Source: Peribacter sp964404805
Lineage (GTDB): Bacteria > Patescibacteriota > Gracilibacteria > Peribacterales > Peribacteraceae
NCBI GenBank assembly: GCA_964404805.1
Contig: CAYOLJ010000003.1
Coordinates: 1-33,101 of the forward strand
DNA length: 33,101 bases
Reading direction: 5' to 3'
The notes under the pieces: model-generated
The model's input: only the letters and a program-made list of their open reading frames with translations
Told to the model about the DNA's origin: nothing
The model's database searches: none
In this document: piece after piece, positions 6,828-14,986 of the stretch
Numbering within the stretch: position 1 is the stretch's first letter
Layout of the letters: each line of letters begins with the position of its first letter
Translations under genes and position numbers: made by a program

Positions 6828-8327
6828 CTAGTCTTCAATGCTCTGCCGATACTGTAATGCTTCTGCCACGTGCACGATCTCGATATCCTGTGTACCCGCC
6901 AGATCTGCAATCGTGCGAGCGACCTTGATGGCGCGGTGGTAGCCGCGCGCAGAGAGACCCATTCGATCTACGGCCTGCGAAAGTAATGTGTGTGCGTCTT
7001 CTTTGAGGGGGCAGAGTGCATCGATTTCCTTCACGCCCATTTCTTTATTCGTGCGAATGTGAAGATCACAAAAGCGCTGTGCCTGCTGTGTACGCGCTTT
7101 GATCACACGCTTGAGAACGGCTGCCGTTGTGTCGCCATTTACCTTGGCCGGACGTTGAAACTCTTCGATCGGAACAGGCTGCACGTTCACGGTGAGATCG
7201 ATGCGGTCCAAGAGCGGAGCCGAGATGCGTCGATGAATGCGTTCCTTGCTCCCTGAGGTGAAGCGCGAAGGATTCATGGCAGCGATCATGGTGAAATCTG
7301 CCGGAAAGGTCACCGAGCCTTGTGCCCGCGTAATGGTGATACGACGATCCTCAAGTGGCTGCCGCAACACTTCGAGTACCTGTGCGGGGAATTCTGCGAG
7401 CTCGTCTAAGAAGAGCACGCCACGATGGGCGAGGCTGATTTCACCGGGCCCGGGAATCTGTCCGCCGCCCACGATACTCACGCCGCTTGCCGTGTGATGT
7501 ACCACACGGAACGGGCGCTGCGTGATAAGGGGAACTTCGGGCGGGAGCAGATTGGCGACGGAGTAGATCTGCGTGACCTCGATGGATTCCTCCTGCGACA
7601 GGGGCGGCAAAATGCCGCGAAATGCCCGTGCCAGCAGAGTCTTGCCTGCGCCAGGTGCCCCGCTCATGAGCACGTTGTGGCCGCCTGCCGCGGCGATCTC
7701 TAGTGCGCGCTTGGCATGTTCCTGCCCACGAACATCTGCAAAATCCACCAGTTCGGGATCATGTATTGTGGTACTGCACGCCGGCGCCAAGATGGAAGCA
7801 GGGGCACGTTCCCCTTTGAGAATATCAATTACTTCACTGATGTGGTCTGCAGCAATCACATCGATGCCGGGAATCAGTGCCGCTTCTGATCCGTTCACAG
7901 CGGGCACAACAAGGCGTGTGATTCCTAATTTGCGGCAGGCGATGGCTGCAGGCAGTACGCCGGTGATGTGTCGCAGGCTGCCGTCGAGTGCGAGCTCGCC
8001 CAAGAATGCCGTGGTGGCGAGGATATCTTCCGGCAGGGTGAGTGATCCGTTGACGATGAGAATGCCCAGCGCCATGGCAAGGTCGTAGCGTGGGCCTGCC
8101 TTGCGGAGGTCTGCGGGGGCGAGGTTGATGGTAATTGTGAGTCCGGTCGAAAATCGGTACCCCTCCGCACGCAAAGCGTGCCTGACACGTTGCTTACTTT
8201 CCTGCACAGCCGTGTCGCCCAGTCCAACGATGAAGATCTTGCCCTCGCCAGGGATGGAGCCGACCTCGACCGTGATGCGCGCACTCTCAAGGCCGATGGT
8301 GGCAAACGAGTTCAGTTTTGTGAGCAT
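6828..8327 (-). CDS. comM: ComM/YifB-family AAA+ Mg-chelatase-like ATPase
   Basis: 499 residues, family length about 505. ComM is a hexameric helicase that promotes branch migration during natural transformation in proteobacteria; in other groups its role is inferred. The N-terminal Lon-substrate-like domain (about 1-170) begins LNSFATIGLESARITVEV. The AAA+ part has Walker A GAPGAGKT (223-230), Walker B GVLFLDEL (303-310) and the arginine-rich RISAPLLDRIDL sensor region. The C-terminal lid is LSARGYHRAIKVARTIADL. Odd: most relatives read NPCPCG followed by a Cys-x-Cys pair after the sensor-1 Asn; here NPSRFTSGSKERIHRR replaces it, so the Cys loop is deleted. Start ATG 8327 lies about 25 nt after a TATAGT box. 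It is divergent from the yraN-like gene. Confidence 0.9.
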   Translation of the reverse strand: MLTKLNSFATIGLESARITVEVGSIPGEGKIFIVGLGDTAVQESKQRVRHALRAEGYRFSTGLTITINLAPADLRKAGPRYDLAMALGILIVNGSLTLPEDILATTAFLGELALDGSLRHITGVLPAAIACRKLGITRLVVPAVNGSEAALIPGIDVIAADHISEVIDILKGERAPASILAPACSTTIHDPELVDFADVRGQEHAKRALEIAAAGGHNVLMSGAPGAGKTLLARAFRGILPPLSQEESIEVTQIYSVANLLPPEVPLITQRPFRVVHHTASGVSIVGGGQIPGPGEISLAHRGVLFLDELAEFPAQVLEVLRQPLEDRRITITRAQGSVTFPADFTMIAAMNPSRFTSGSKERIHRRISAPLLDRIDLTVNVQPVPIEEFQRPAKVNGDTTAAVLKRVIKARTQQAQRFCDLHIRTNKEMGVKEIDALCPLKEDAHTLLSQAVDRMGLSARGYHRAIKVARTIADLAGTQDIEIVHVAEALQYRQSIED

Positions 8328-8438
8328 AGAGAGAGGAAAATCATGAAGGGTGTACTATAGTCCACCTACCGTGTCGAGTGGAAAAGCTGGACGATCGTAC
8401 ACCTTCTTCGTACAGTGGTATCTTGCTCCATCGATGCC

Positions 8439-8795
8439 ATGTCGGAGAATTTCTTGGTTGGCCAAAAAGGTGAAGACATCGCCGCGCATTACCTGCTGTC
8501 AATGGGATATAACATCCTCGGACGCAATGTGCGTATGGGTCGGGATGAGATCGATATCGTTGCGCATGATCCGGCTGACGATGTGATCGTCTTTGCCGAG
8601 GTAAAGACGCGTTCCCAGGATTCCCAGGATTTTCCTCCTGAGCTCAACATCCACTGGTACAAAAAACAACGTCTTATCCGCTCCGCTCGTACGTGGGTAA
8701 ATGCGCATCACTATGATCGCGGATATCGCATGGATCTGGTGAGTGTCGCTAAAGGAAGAGTCATCGAGCACCTTAAAGAACTTGAATGGGAATGA
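8439..8795 (+). CDS. YraN/UPF0102-family endonuclease-like protein
   Basis: 118 residues. It has the Holliday-junction-resolvase-like fold of the UPF0102 family. Seen: GQKGEDIAAHYLLSMGY (helix with conserved GE and A), the nuclease core RDEIDIVAHD and VFAEVKTRS (the D-ExK pattern), and a C-terminal MDLVSV strand. The biochemical function of the family is poorly defined. The start at 8439 gives the normal N-terminus; a further in-frame ATG at 8415 would add residues not seen in the family. It is followed at 34 nt by a small membrane protein gene. Confidence 0.88.
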   Translation: MSENFLVGQKGEDIAAHYLLSMGYNILGRNVRMGRDEIDIVAHDPADDVIVFAEVKTRSQDSQDFPPELNIHWYKKQRLIRSARTWVNAHHYDRGYRMDLVSVAKGRVIEHLKELEWE

Positions 8796-8829
8796 GGGTA
8801 GAATGGAGGATACTTTCCCCTGCCTTCGT

Positions 8830-9072
8830 ATGTTCAATGTCAAAGCACTCGCGCTCACCTGCGGCATCTTCTGGTCGGCCAGCCTGGTCCTCTTCGGGCT
8901 TCTAGCGATGCAAACAGGTATGGGATCCAGTATGGTCGGCCTCCTTTCGGAGGTGTACTTAGGCTACAGCTCTACGCCAGTGGGGCTTCTGTACGGAGCA
9001 GTCTGGGGTTTTCTGGATGGCCTCATCTGCGGTGCGGTCTTCGCGTGGCTCTACAATGCGATTGCTCGTTAG
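8830..9072 (+). CDS. Small two-helix membrane protein (holin-like annotation in relatives)
   Basis: 80 residues from the ATG at 8830. There are two hydrophobic stretches, about 6-27 and 52-76, rich in Gly, with YLGYSSTPVGLLYGAVWGFLDGLICGAVFAWLYN in the second half (pattern only; Gly every 3-4 residues suggests tight helix packing). From memory, similar short proteins in archaea and candidate-phyla bacteria are often labelled 'bacteriophage holin', but nothing else here is phage-like. A TAGAAT box lies at 8799-8804. An in-frame ATG at 8803 overlaps that box and is less likely. Its stop overlaps the stop of the convergent gene by 2 nt. Confidence 0.7.
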   Translation: MFNVKALALTCGIFWSASLVLFGLLAMQTGMGSSMVGLLSEVYLGYSSTPVGLLYGAVWGFLDGLICGAVFAWLYNAIAR

Positions 9073-9764
9073 GTACTCGCACTTTCTGAAGTTGAGGGAC
9101 TTTCTGATGCCTGCTGGGTGGCCATAGGTGGCCTGTGAGCAAAAACCCTTTGGACTTTCTGAATCCAGAAATCCTTGAGAGCCTCGGCACGATGCCGTTG
9201 TAATGGGCAGGCATTAAGGAGAATGTGTGATTCCCATAGGGCAAGCACCTCTCCTCGAAGCTTTCGAATATCTGGAGGAGAAAAGCGTTCCTGAACGACG
9301 GCCATAGCCTCTCCTCCATAGTAGAGGTGGCCATTAATCTGTTGCCACACACGTGCCTCGACTTGTAGTTGCCGATAGCGGATCTCCATGTCAGGCACGA
9401 AAAACTGATGGAGTGGCTCTAGCTCAGAGAGGTGTCGTTGCAGCTCCTCCCACAGTGGCCCATCGTCACCCTCTTGAAGAGCTTTTAATTCAGCACTCCT
9501 TTTCTCTGCCAAATGGAGATGAAAATACACAGTCTTCCAATGTAAAACCGTCTCGTATAGCTCTGTACATTGCGCAGTCCGGTCCCCTGACGTGAACCAC
9601 GACTGCTGCGTGAGCATATCGATGGCATGTTCTAGTTTTGGAAATAGTTCGGGGTGACCTTGTTGTACTTCTCTTTTTAATTGTTCTGCTTCCTCAAGAA
9701 GAGGTGACTGTTGTTCGACAGGGCGCTCAGTAGAGGTGTTGATTCCCACGAGTGTCTCTTGCAT
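9069..9764 (-). CDS. Hypothetical protein, helical, soluble
   Basis: 231 residues from the ATG at 9764; a GTG at 9785 would add seven. No family recognised. The sequence is rich in Glu, Gln and Leu with long amphipathic helix patterns (LLEEAEQLKREV, LWEELQRHLSELEPLHQFF), several Trp residues and a low-complexity Ser/Thr/Glu tail (SESPSTSESAST). No signal peptide or membrane helix. It is divergent from the metK riboswitch, and inverted repeats at 9771-9805 and 9820-9840 lie in its upstream region. Confidence 0.7.
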   Translation of the reverse strand: MQETLVGINTSTERPVEQQSPLLEEAEQLKREVQQGHPELFPKLEHAIDMLTQQSWFTSGDRTAQCTELYETVLHWKTVYFHLHLAEKRSAELKALQEGDDGPLWEELQRHLSELEPLHQFFVPDMEIRYRQLQVEARVWQQINGHLYYGGEAMAVVQERFSPPDIRKLRGEVLALWESHILLNACPLQRHRAEALKDFWIQKVQRVFAHRPPMATQQASESPSTSESAST

Positions 9765-9770
9765 AGTGCA

Positions 9771-9840
9771 AGAATACTCGCCCACTGTCTATAGGCTAGT
9801 ATTCTCTGTCGTCGGAAGTGCCGTTATAGTGAATAACGGC
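9771..9840. promoter_or_regulatory. Two inverted repeats in the divergent region before metK
   Basis: AGAATACT (9771-9778) and AGTATTCT (9798-9805) form a perfect 8-bp inverted repeat with a 19-nt spacer around the start of the minus-strand gene. GCCGTTAT (9820-9827) and ATAACGGC (9833-9840) form a perfect 8-bp hairpin with a 5-nt loop. Either could be an operator; the second is followed by TTTA and could also be a weak terminator on the plus strand. Confidence 0.45.
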
Positions 9841-9874
9841 TTTATGAAGCCAAAAACTAAGTCATCCTATCTAC

Positions 9875-9903
9875 TTGAAAAGCGATGTAATGGCGATTAC
9901 ACT
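9875..9903 (+). promoter_or_regulatory. Promoter of the metK riboswitch transcript
   Basis: TTGAAA (9875-9880), a 17-nt spacer, then TACACT (9898-9903). The predicted start near 9910 lies about 11 nt before the aptamer. This is one of the best promoter matches in the window and agrees with the riboswitch position. Confidence 0.7.
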
Positions 9904-9920
9904 GTGTCCACATCACCGCT

Positions 9921-10023
9921 CTATCCAGAGAGATGCAGAGGGAACTGGCCCGCTAAATGCATCCCCCAACCACCCCCAAAAAGGGAACGGTGGGAACTCC
10001 AGCCCCTGTAAGGGGGAAGATAG
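9921..10023 (+). promoter_or_regulatory. SAM-I (S-box) riboswitch aptamer upstream of metK
   Basis: P1 is CTATC (9921-9925) with GATAG (10019-10023). P2 is GATGCA (9932-9937) with TGCATC (9958-9963), enclosing GAGGGAACTGGCCC. Then come CAACC (9967-9971) and GGTGGGAACTCCAGC (9989-10003), which match the S-box core CAACC...GGTGCTAATTCCAGC. P4 is CCCCT/GGGGG, and GAAGATAG closes. The length of 103 nt is normal. One deviation is CTAAA where the kink-turn usually has TGAA. SAM binding is expected to lower metK expression. Downstream, a strong hairpin (10055-10088) and a CTATCCCC (10092-10099) that could pair with the 3' side of P1 are candidate expression-platform parts. Confidence 0.88.
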
Positions 10024-10054
10024 CTTCTCATAAAGCTCATGCTTCCTACTCACA

Positions 10055-10106
10055 GGGAGGCGGGATTCTCAAAATCCCTACGCCCTCCGCCCTATCCCCT
10101 ACTCCC
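10055..10106 (+). promoter_or_regulatory. Putative expression platform: hairpin plus C-rich repeat before metK
   Basis: GGAGGCG-GGATT (10056-10067) pairs with AATCC (10073-10077) and CGCC-TCC (10081-10088). No U-tract follows, so it is not a classical terminator. The segment 10076-10106 belongs to the CCCTACGCCC repeat family also found near 6700 and 6810. CTATC at 10092-10096 is complementary to the P1 3' strand. Confidence 0.4.
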
Positions 10107-10113
10107 TCATCCT

Positions 10114-11325
<1,212 letters not shown>

Positions 11326-11357
11326 AAAGATTCTTTCTCTCCTTCCCATCTCTCTGT

Positions 11358-11582
11358 ATGTCTCATATGCATCTTGCCGTCTCAGACTTAGGACCTGATG
11401 AAGTGGGGCGGGCATTCGTTCTCGTGCAGCAGAATGAAGCACCAGAAAAGATTATCCATGAGCTGAGGGGCCAGGGAGCAGAGCTGCTCGATCCCAATCA
11501 GTTCTCACGCGATGTGCAGCGCAGGTGTCAGGAATTACATCTATGGCAAACAGGGGACGACGAGAATAAACGTGAGGCATGA
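11358..11582 (+). CDS. Small hypothetical protein downstream of metK
   Basis: 74 residues, acidic, no signal or membrane segment. The sequence starts MSHMHLAVSDLGPDEVGRAF and shows a helical middle (APEKIIHELRGQGAELLD) and a charged tail. No family recognised. It sits 32 nt after metK, after a pyrimidine-rich stretch with no Shine-Dalgarno, and may be co-transcribed. Codon pattern and lack of competing frames support it, but it is short. Confidence 0.6.
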   Translation: MSHMHLAVSDLGPDEVGRAFVLVQQNEAPEKIIHELRGQGAELLDPNQFSRDVQRRCQELHLWQTGDDENKREA

Positions 11583-11587
11583 TGCGC

Positions 11588-11593
11588 TATCAT
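11588..11593 (+). promoter_or_regulatory. -10-like box TATCAT for the RBBP9-like gene
   Basis: TATCAT ends 6 nt before the ATG at 11600 and just after the preceding stop. Fits the leaderless pattern. The -35 is unclear. Confidence 0.4.
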
Positions 11594-11599
11594 CGCGCT

Positions 11600-12154
11600 A
11601 TGATTTCCACTCCTCTCAAGATCATCTTCCTCCATGGCAACAATGGAGAGGGCGTGGGTCACTACTGGTTCCCGTACGCTGCGAGAGAGTTTCGATCTCT
11701 CGGTCTTGAAGTCGTTGCGAAGGATTTTCCTGATGCCCGCTTGGCGAGAAAAAGTATCTGGCTCCCTTTTCTGCAGAATGAATGCCATGCCGACAGCAAT
11801 TCCATTCTGATCGGACACAGCTCAGGCGCTATCGCAGCCATGCGCTTTGCGGAGCACAACGAGATATTCGGCTCCGTGCTCGTGGGTGCCTACTACACTG
11901 ATACGGGAGTGGAGAACGAGCGACTGAGCGGATACTTCGACGATCCATGGGACTGGGAAGCGATCAAGCGCAATCAGCATTGGATCATTCAGTTTGCCTC
12001 AGTGGACGACCTATTTTTCCCTATCGAGGAACCGAGGCTCGTGAGTAAAGAGCTCAACACGGAGTACCATGAGTTTACGGACAGAGGGCACTTCTTCGAA
12101 AAAGAGTTTCTGGAACTGATTGAGGCGGTGAGAAAAAAACTGTCAGCCGCATAG
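11600..12154 (+). CDS. RBBP9/YdeN-type alpha/beta serine hydrolase
   Basis: 184 residues from ATG 11600. The small single-domain alpha/beta hydrolase fold is clear: the first strand KIIFLHGNNG with the oxyanion-hole region, nucleophile elbow IGHSSGA (S74), a late Asp in FASVDDLFFP and a C-terminal His in DRGHFFEKEF. The natural substrate of this family is generally unknown; members act as esterases or peptidases. In-frame ATGs at 11579 and 11582 would add MRYHRA but overlap the previous stop. The start at 11600 places the first strand as in homologues and lies 6 nt after a TATCAT box. The 3' end overlaps the convergent metallopeptidase gene by 12 nt. Confidence 0.85.
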   Translation: MISTPLKIIFLHGNNGEGVGHYWFPYAAREFRSLGLEVVAKDFPDARLARKSIWLPFLQNECHADSNSILIGHSSGAIAAMRFAEHNEIFGSVLVGAYYTDTGVENERLSGYFDDPWDWEAIKRNQHWIIQFASVDDLFFPIEEPRLVSKELNTEYHEFTDRGHFFEKEFLELIEAVRKKLSAA

Positions 12155-12916
12155 CCGGTACGTTTTCAGTGTTCTTCTGCAGGTTTCATACTCGGGCAGT
12201 ACGGCAGAGAGCGAAGTCCAGAATGCGCGGGAGTGGTTTGGGTGGAGGATATGTGCGAGCTCATGGATGATCACGTATGTGCGCAGTTCCTCGGGAACGA
12301 AGAGCAGTGCCGTATTGAGTGTGATGCGGCCTTCTCTCATGCAACTGCCGAAGCGGCTTCGCATGTGACGAAGGCGCACGTGCGTGATATGTGCGCGAAA
12401 AGTCCGCGCATTGATCCGATGCACAATTTCTTCCATCCGCGGCTGCTCAGAAACACTCAATAGGCGCCACAGAAATTTTCGAAAATCCTGGTCGCTGCCT
12501 TTTTGTCCGTGCTGGACTATCCATCCGTGTTCCGTATTCTTCGCGGATGTCCGGTCCCCCATTGTGACATTCATGATCAGCGTGGTTCCGTCTGCGAGAG
12601 TGATGGGAAACGTGCCGTTTGCGCGAAGAAGGGAGTGAAAGGGATCAATGACCTGCGACGCATGATGATCGGCGAAACGCCGTGCCATGCGCTTGAGCAG
12701 GGACGCAAGGTGCCGTTTCTCTTCTACTGCACTCAAGCGACCGGCGAGGCGGATGAGCACGCCGTCACCCTGAAACGTAGCGCTGGAGGTTCGGTTTCGC
12801 GTTCGTTCGATGCGGTAGGGAAGGTTCAAGGTAAGGGAGGTGAGGAAAGTAAGGAAGGTAAGAAAGGTAAGGAAAGACGGAGAGAAAAAACAAACACAAA
12901 CAAAAACAGTAATCAT
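12143..12916 (-). CDS. YgjP-like (DUF45/WLM) zinc metallopeptidase
   Basis: 257 residues if the first ATG (12916) is used. The C-terminal half is the YgjP-like domain: a beta-rich N-part (GVLIRLAG...), THVRLRHMRSRFGSCMREGRITLN, then the zinc motif VIIHELAHILHPNHSRAFW (HExxH with a third His), and a final LPEYETCRRTLK. The first ~29 residues (FLTFLTFLTSLT type) are encoded by a purine-rich tandem repeat that looks intergenic. The normal domain start corresponds to a TTG at 12829 (LNLPYRIERTR), giving 228 residues; the true start is unresolved. It follows the amidase-SpoIID gene closely on the same strand. Its physiological role is unknown. Confidence 0.85.
   Translation of the reverse strand: MITVFVCVCFFSPSFLTFLTFLTFLTSLTLNLPYRIERTRNRTSSATFQGDGVLIRLAGRLSAVEEKRHLASLLKRMARRFADHHASQVIDPFHSLLRANGTFPITLADGTTLIMNVTMGDRTSAKNTEHGWIVQHGQKGSDQDFRKFLWRLLSVSEQPRMEEIVHRINARTFRAHITHVRLRHMRSRFGSCMREGRITLNTALLFVPEELRTYVIIHELAHILHPNHSRAFWTSLSAVLPEYETCRRTLKTYRLCG
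12829..12877 (+). repeat. Purine-rich degenerate tandem repeat (GGTAAGGAAA type)
   Basis: Repeated AAGGTAAG/GGAAAGTAAGG units lie between the amidase stop and the metallopeptidase domain. On the minus strand they read as FLT repeats. More likely an intergenic repeat than a real signal sequence. Confidence 0.5.
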
Positions 12917-12954
12917 CCCAAATCCTAATTCCGAATTCCTAATCCCTCAATCGT
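12917..12954. repeat. AATTCCGAATTCC-family intergenic repeat at the amidase stop
   Basis: The sequence includes ATCCTAATTCCGAATTCC and a further TAATCCC. It overlaps the last codons of the amidase-SpoIID gene. Related sequence flanks the gap at 30864-30992. Confidence 0.45.
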
Positions 12955-14943
12955 CGTTCCCATGTAGTAGTACCGCAGAATCTGCTCGGCGGTCTTGCCC
13001 TCGCGGGCTTGTGCCTCTGCTCCGCAGCCCGACATCCCAACGCCATGCCCTGCCATAGGAAACCCCTTGCACCATGGATCGGGCTTGCTTGCGAAGACCT
13101 CCTCGAAAGGGAAATTCTTCCATCCGTTCTCGGCCGGCGAGCGCGTGCGGCCATCATCGGAACTGAAGTAGGCGGTCTTCACAATTTGTCCGTCCTTCGT
13201 GATCACTTGTCCTGCCGTTGCACGCACGGCACGCACCCATTGGGCATTCTCTCTCTCGAAGGCGATGCCACCATAGGCCTGAAAACGTGCGGGAGAATCG
13301 TCGCCGTCGTACGGCATGCCAGGGAACTTACGGTGTTCGCCATCCAAATAGAATACGGCGTAACTGCGTGCGGCAATGGCAAAGGCGCGCTGCTTCTCGT
13401 ATGGCTCTGTATCGGGCTCTTCAGAGAGCCCTGCGAGGTAGTCTTCGAGATCCACCTCATTGATGAGTACCGCTGTTCCTGCGATCACCGTACAGGTGAC
13501 GGTGCCACGGTACTGTGTTGAGAGAGAGGCGATGTCATAGGCATTACATGAAGTGGCGCCAGTTTCTCGCAGAGAGAGACGAATGCGGATGAGAGGAGAG
13601 GAAACAGAAGGAGTAAAGGAAACAGCAGAAGAAGATTGTGTGGCACGTTGTGCTCCCGGAGTGGGGATATTAATACGGTCAGTTTCCAGAGAGGTCATGG
13701 GAACGGGCTCACCCGTAGGTGACCGGGTGCGACGACCATCAGCAAGGAGCAGGAACGTCACGGGTCCGATATCCACCGAGTAAGTTCCGGGTACGGTTGG
13801 AGCCTGAAACCGCAGTCGGATCGTCTCTACCTCACCTTCATGGAGCAGGCGTGGAAGCAGAAGTTCTGAGCGTACGCGCAGGTTTTGCTCACCGAGTTGC
13901 TGCCAGATGCCGATGCGCGCGTTGCTGCGCACGACCGAGGCGATACGCGCGCGGTTCTGCACGGCGCTGTCTCCGGCACGGAAGATCATAGAAGCCTGCA
14001 CTTGCCCGCCTGGGCGCACTGTCAGCTCCGTTTCGGTTAATGCGCTGAGTGTCGGTTCGGCCGGTTGCAGGTTCAGTGATTGCAGACGCTCTTGGCGTCG
14101 CTCATTTGTGCGGTCCATGTAGCCACTGCTCAATGGAGGCGGAAATGTCACACGCCCCGATACATTCCTTGTGGCAACATGCAGGCGGATTTGGTCCAAC
14201 ACACCTGCAAGAAAGTATCCCGGGCAGGCCGTGTGCATGACGTCGCGGTGACCGACGATGACATCTTTCGATTCGCCGTGAAAGGTGATGGAGCGGCCCG
14301 GATTAAGGTTGTAGTGATCGGCCAGATGCCTGAGGAGCCACTGCAGGCTCAAAATCTGAATCTGGCTCGGCTCCTCCACTTCAAAATTCCCCAACAGTGC
14401 TACGCCAATTGTTCCCACATTTGCGCAGTAGGCGTGCCCGCCCACAACATTGTCGCCTCCGGCGCGTCCTTCATAGATCGTACCATCTTCGTCGATGAGG
14501 TAGTGATAGCCGATGTCGCCCCAGCCAAGTGTCGCAGCATGGTACTGATAGAGGGCGCGTATGCGTTCCAAGGGCGAGCGCGGATCATTGCTGATCGCCA
14601 GTGCAGTGTGGTGCACCACAAGTAAGCGCACGCTGGGTGAGTAGGACTGGGGCCATCGAAACCTCTCGCCACGCGCGTTCGCTCTGCTCGTGCTCTCAGT
14701 ACGAAACTCCTGCGGGTAGAGTCGCTGCGCCTCCTGACATTGTTTCACGCGCTCAGCGACGGCATTGCCCTCATCGGTGGGAACACGGGTTTCATCCGGC
14801 TTCTGCTCTTCTACAGTCGTGAGGAGGAGCGATTCATCGGCCCCCCACTCGGCACGTGTAAGGATACGTGGTTCGAATGCAGAAGCTGTCGTGCTCCAGA
14901 GTGCAGCACAGAAGAACGAAATGACGAAGAGAAAGCGACGCAT
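12925..14943 (-). CDS. Secreted PGRP/Amidase_2 - SpoIID fusion, cell-wall remodelling enzyme
   Basis: 672 residues with a signal peptide (1-22, ending TASA). The first domain (about 100-250) is an N-acetylmuramoyl-L-alanine amidase of the PGRP/T7-lysozyme type: HHTA (111-114), GYHYLIDEDGTIYEGR and GHRDV...TACPG, with Zn ligands H111/112, H232 and C240 and the Tyr at 146. A middle beta-rich region (about 300-400, VRPGGQVQASMIFRAG) looks like an Ig-type linker. The C-terminal part (about 450-665) is SpoIID: LEDYLAGLSEEP with the expected catalytic Glu (508/509), AFAIAARSYAVFYL and GHGVGMSGCGAEAQAREG. Amidase and lytic-transglycosylase activities on one chain parallel the sporulation SpoIIP/SpoIID pair, but no sporulation gene is here. 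TATACT lies 9 nt before the ATG. It is 43 nt from the GT4 gene and likely linked to it. Confidence 0.92.
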   Translation of the reverse strand: MRRFLFVISFFCAALWSTTASAFEPRILTRAEWGADESLLLTTVEEQKPDETRVPTDEGNAVAERVKQCQEAQRLYPQEFRTESTSRANARGERFRWPQSYSPSVRLLVVHHTALAISNDPRSPLERIRALYQYHAATLGWGDIGYHYLIDEDGTIYEGRAGGDNVVGGHAYCANVGTIGVALLGNFEVEEPSQIQILSLQWLLRHLADHYNLNPGRSITFHGESKDVIVGHRDVMHTACPGYFLAGVLDQIRLHVATRNVSGRVTFPPPLSSGYMDRTNERRQERLQSLNLQPAEPTLSALTETELTVRPGGQVQASMIFRAGDSAVQNRARIASVVRSNARIGIWQQLGEQNLRVRSELLLPRLLHEGEVETIRLRFQAPTVPGTYSVDIGPVTFLLLADGRRTRSPTGEPVPMTSLETDRINIPTPGAQRATQSSSAVSFTPSVSSPLIRIRLSLRETGATSCNAYDIASLSTQYRGTVTCTVIAGTAVLINEVDLEDYLAGLSEEPDTEPYEKQRAFAIAARSYAVFYLDGEHRKFPGMPYDGDDSPARFQAYGGIAFERENAQWVRAVRATAGQVITKDGQIVKTAYFSSDDGRTRSPAENGWKNFPFEEVFASKPDPWCKGFPMAGHGVGMSGCGAEAQAREGKTAEQILRYYYMGTTIEGLGIRN

Positions 14944-14952
14944 CGTGCGTGG

Positions 14953-14958
14953 AGTATA
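14953..14958 (-). promoter_or_regulatory. -10-like box TATACT for the amidase-SpoIID gene
   Basis: TATACT (minus strand) ends 9 nt before the ATG at 14943, inside the 43-nt gap after the GT4 gene, so the gene may have its own promoter. Confidence 0.45.
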
Positions 14959-14986
14959 GCGATGCGCTTTCTAACTTTCGCTTGCC

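Noticed and set aside
8830..9072. Phage holin/lysis module
   Set aside because: No endolysin or other phage gene nearby; the label of similar proteins is not evidence of phage origin.
12925..14943. Sporulation locus
   Set aside because: SpoIID is the only sporulation-type domain, and it is fused to a PGRP amidase.
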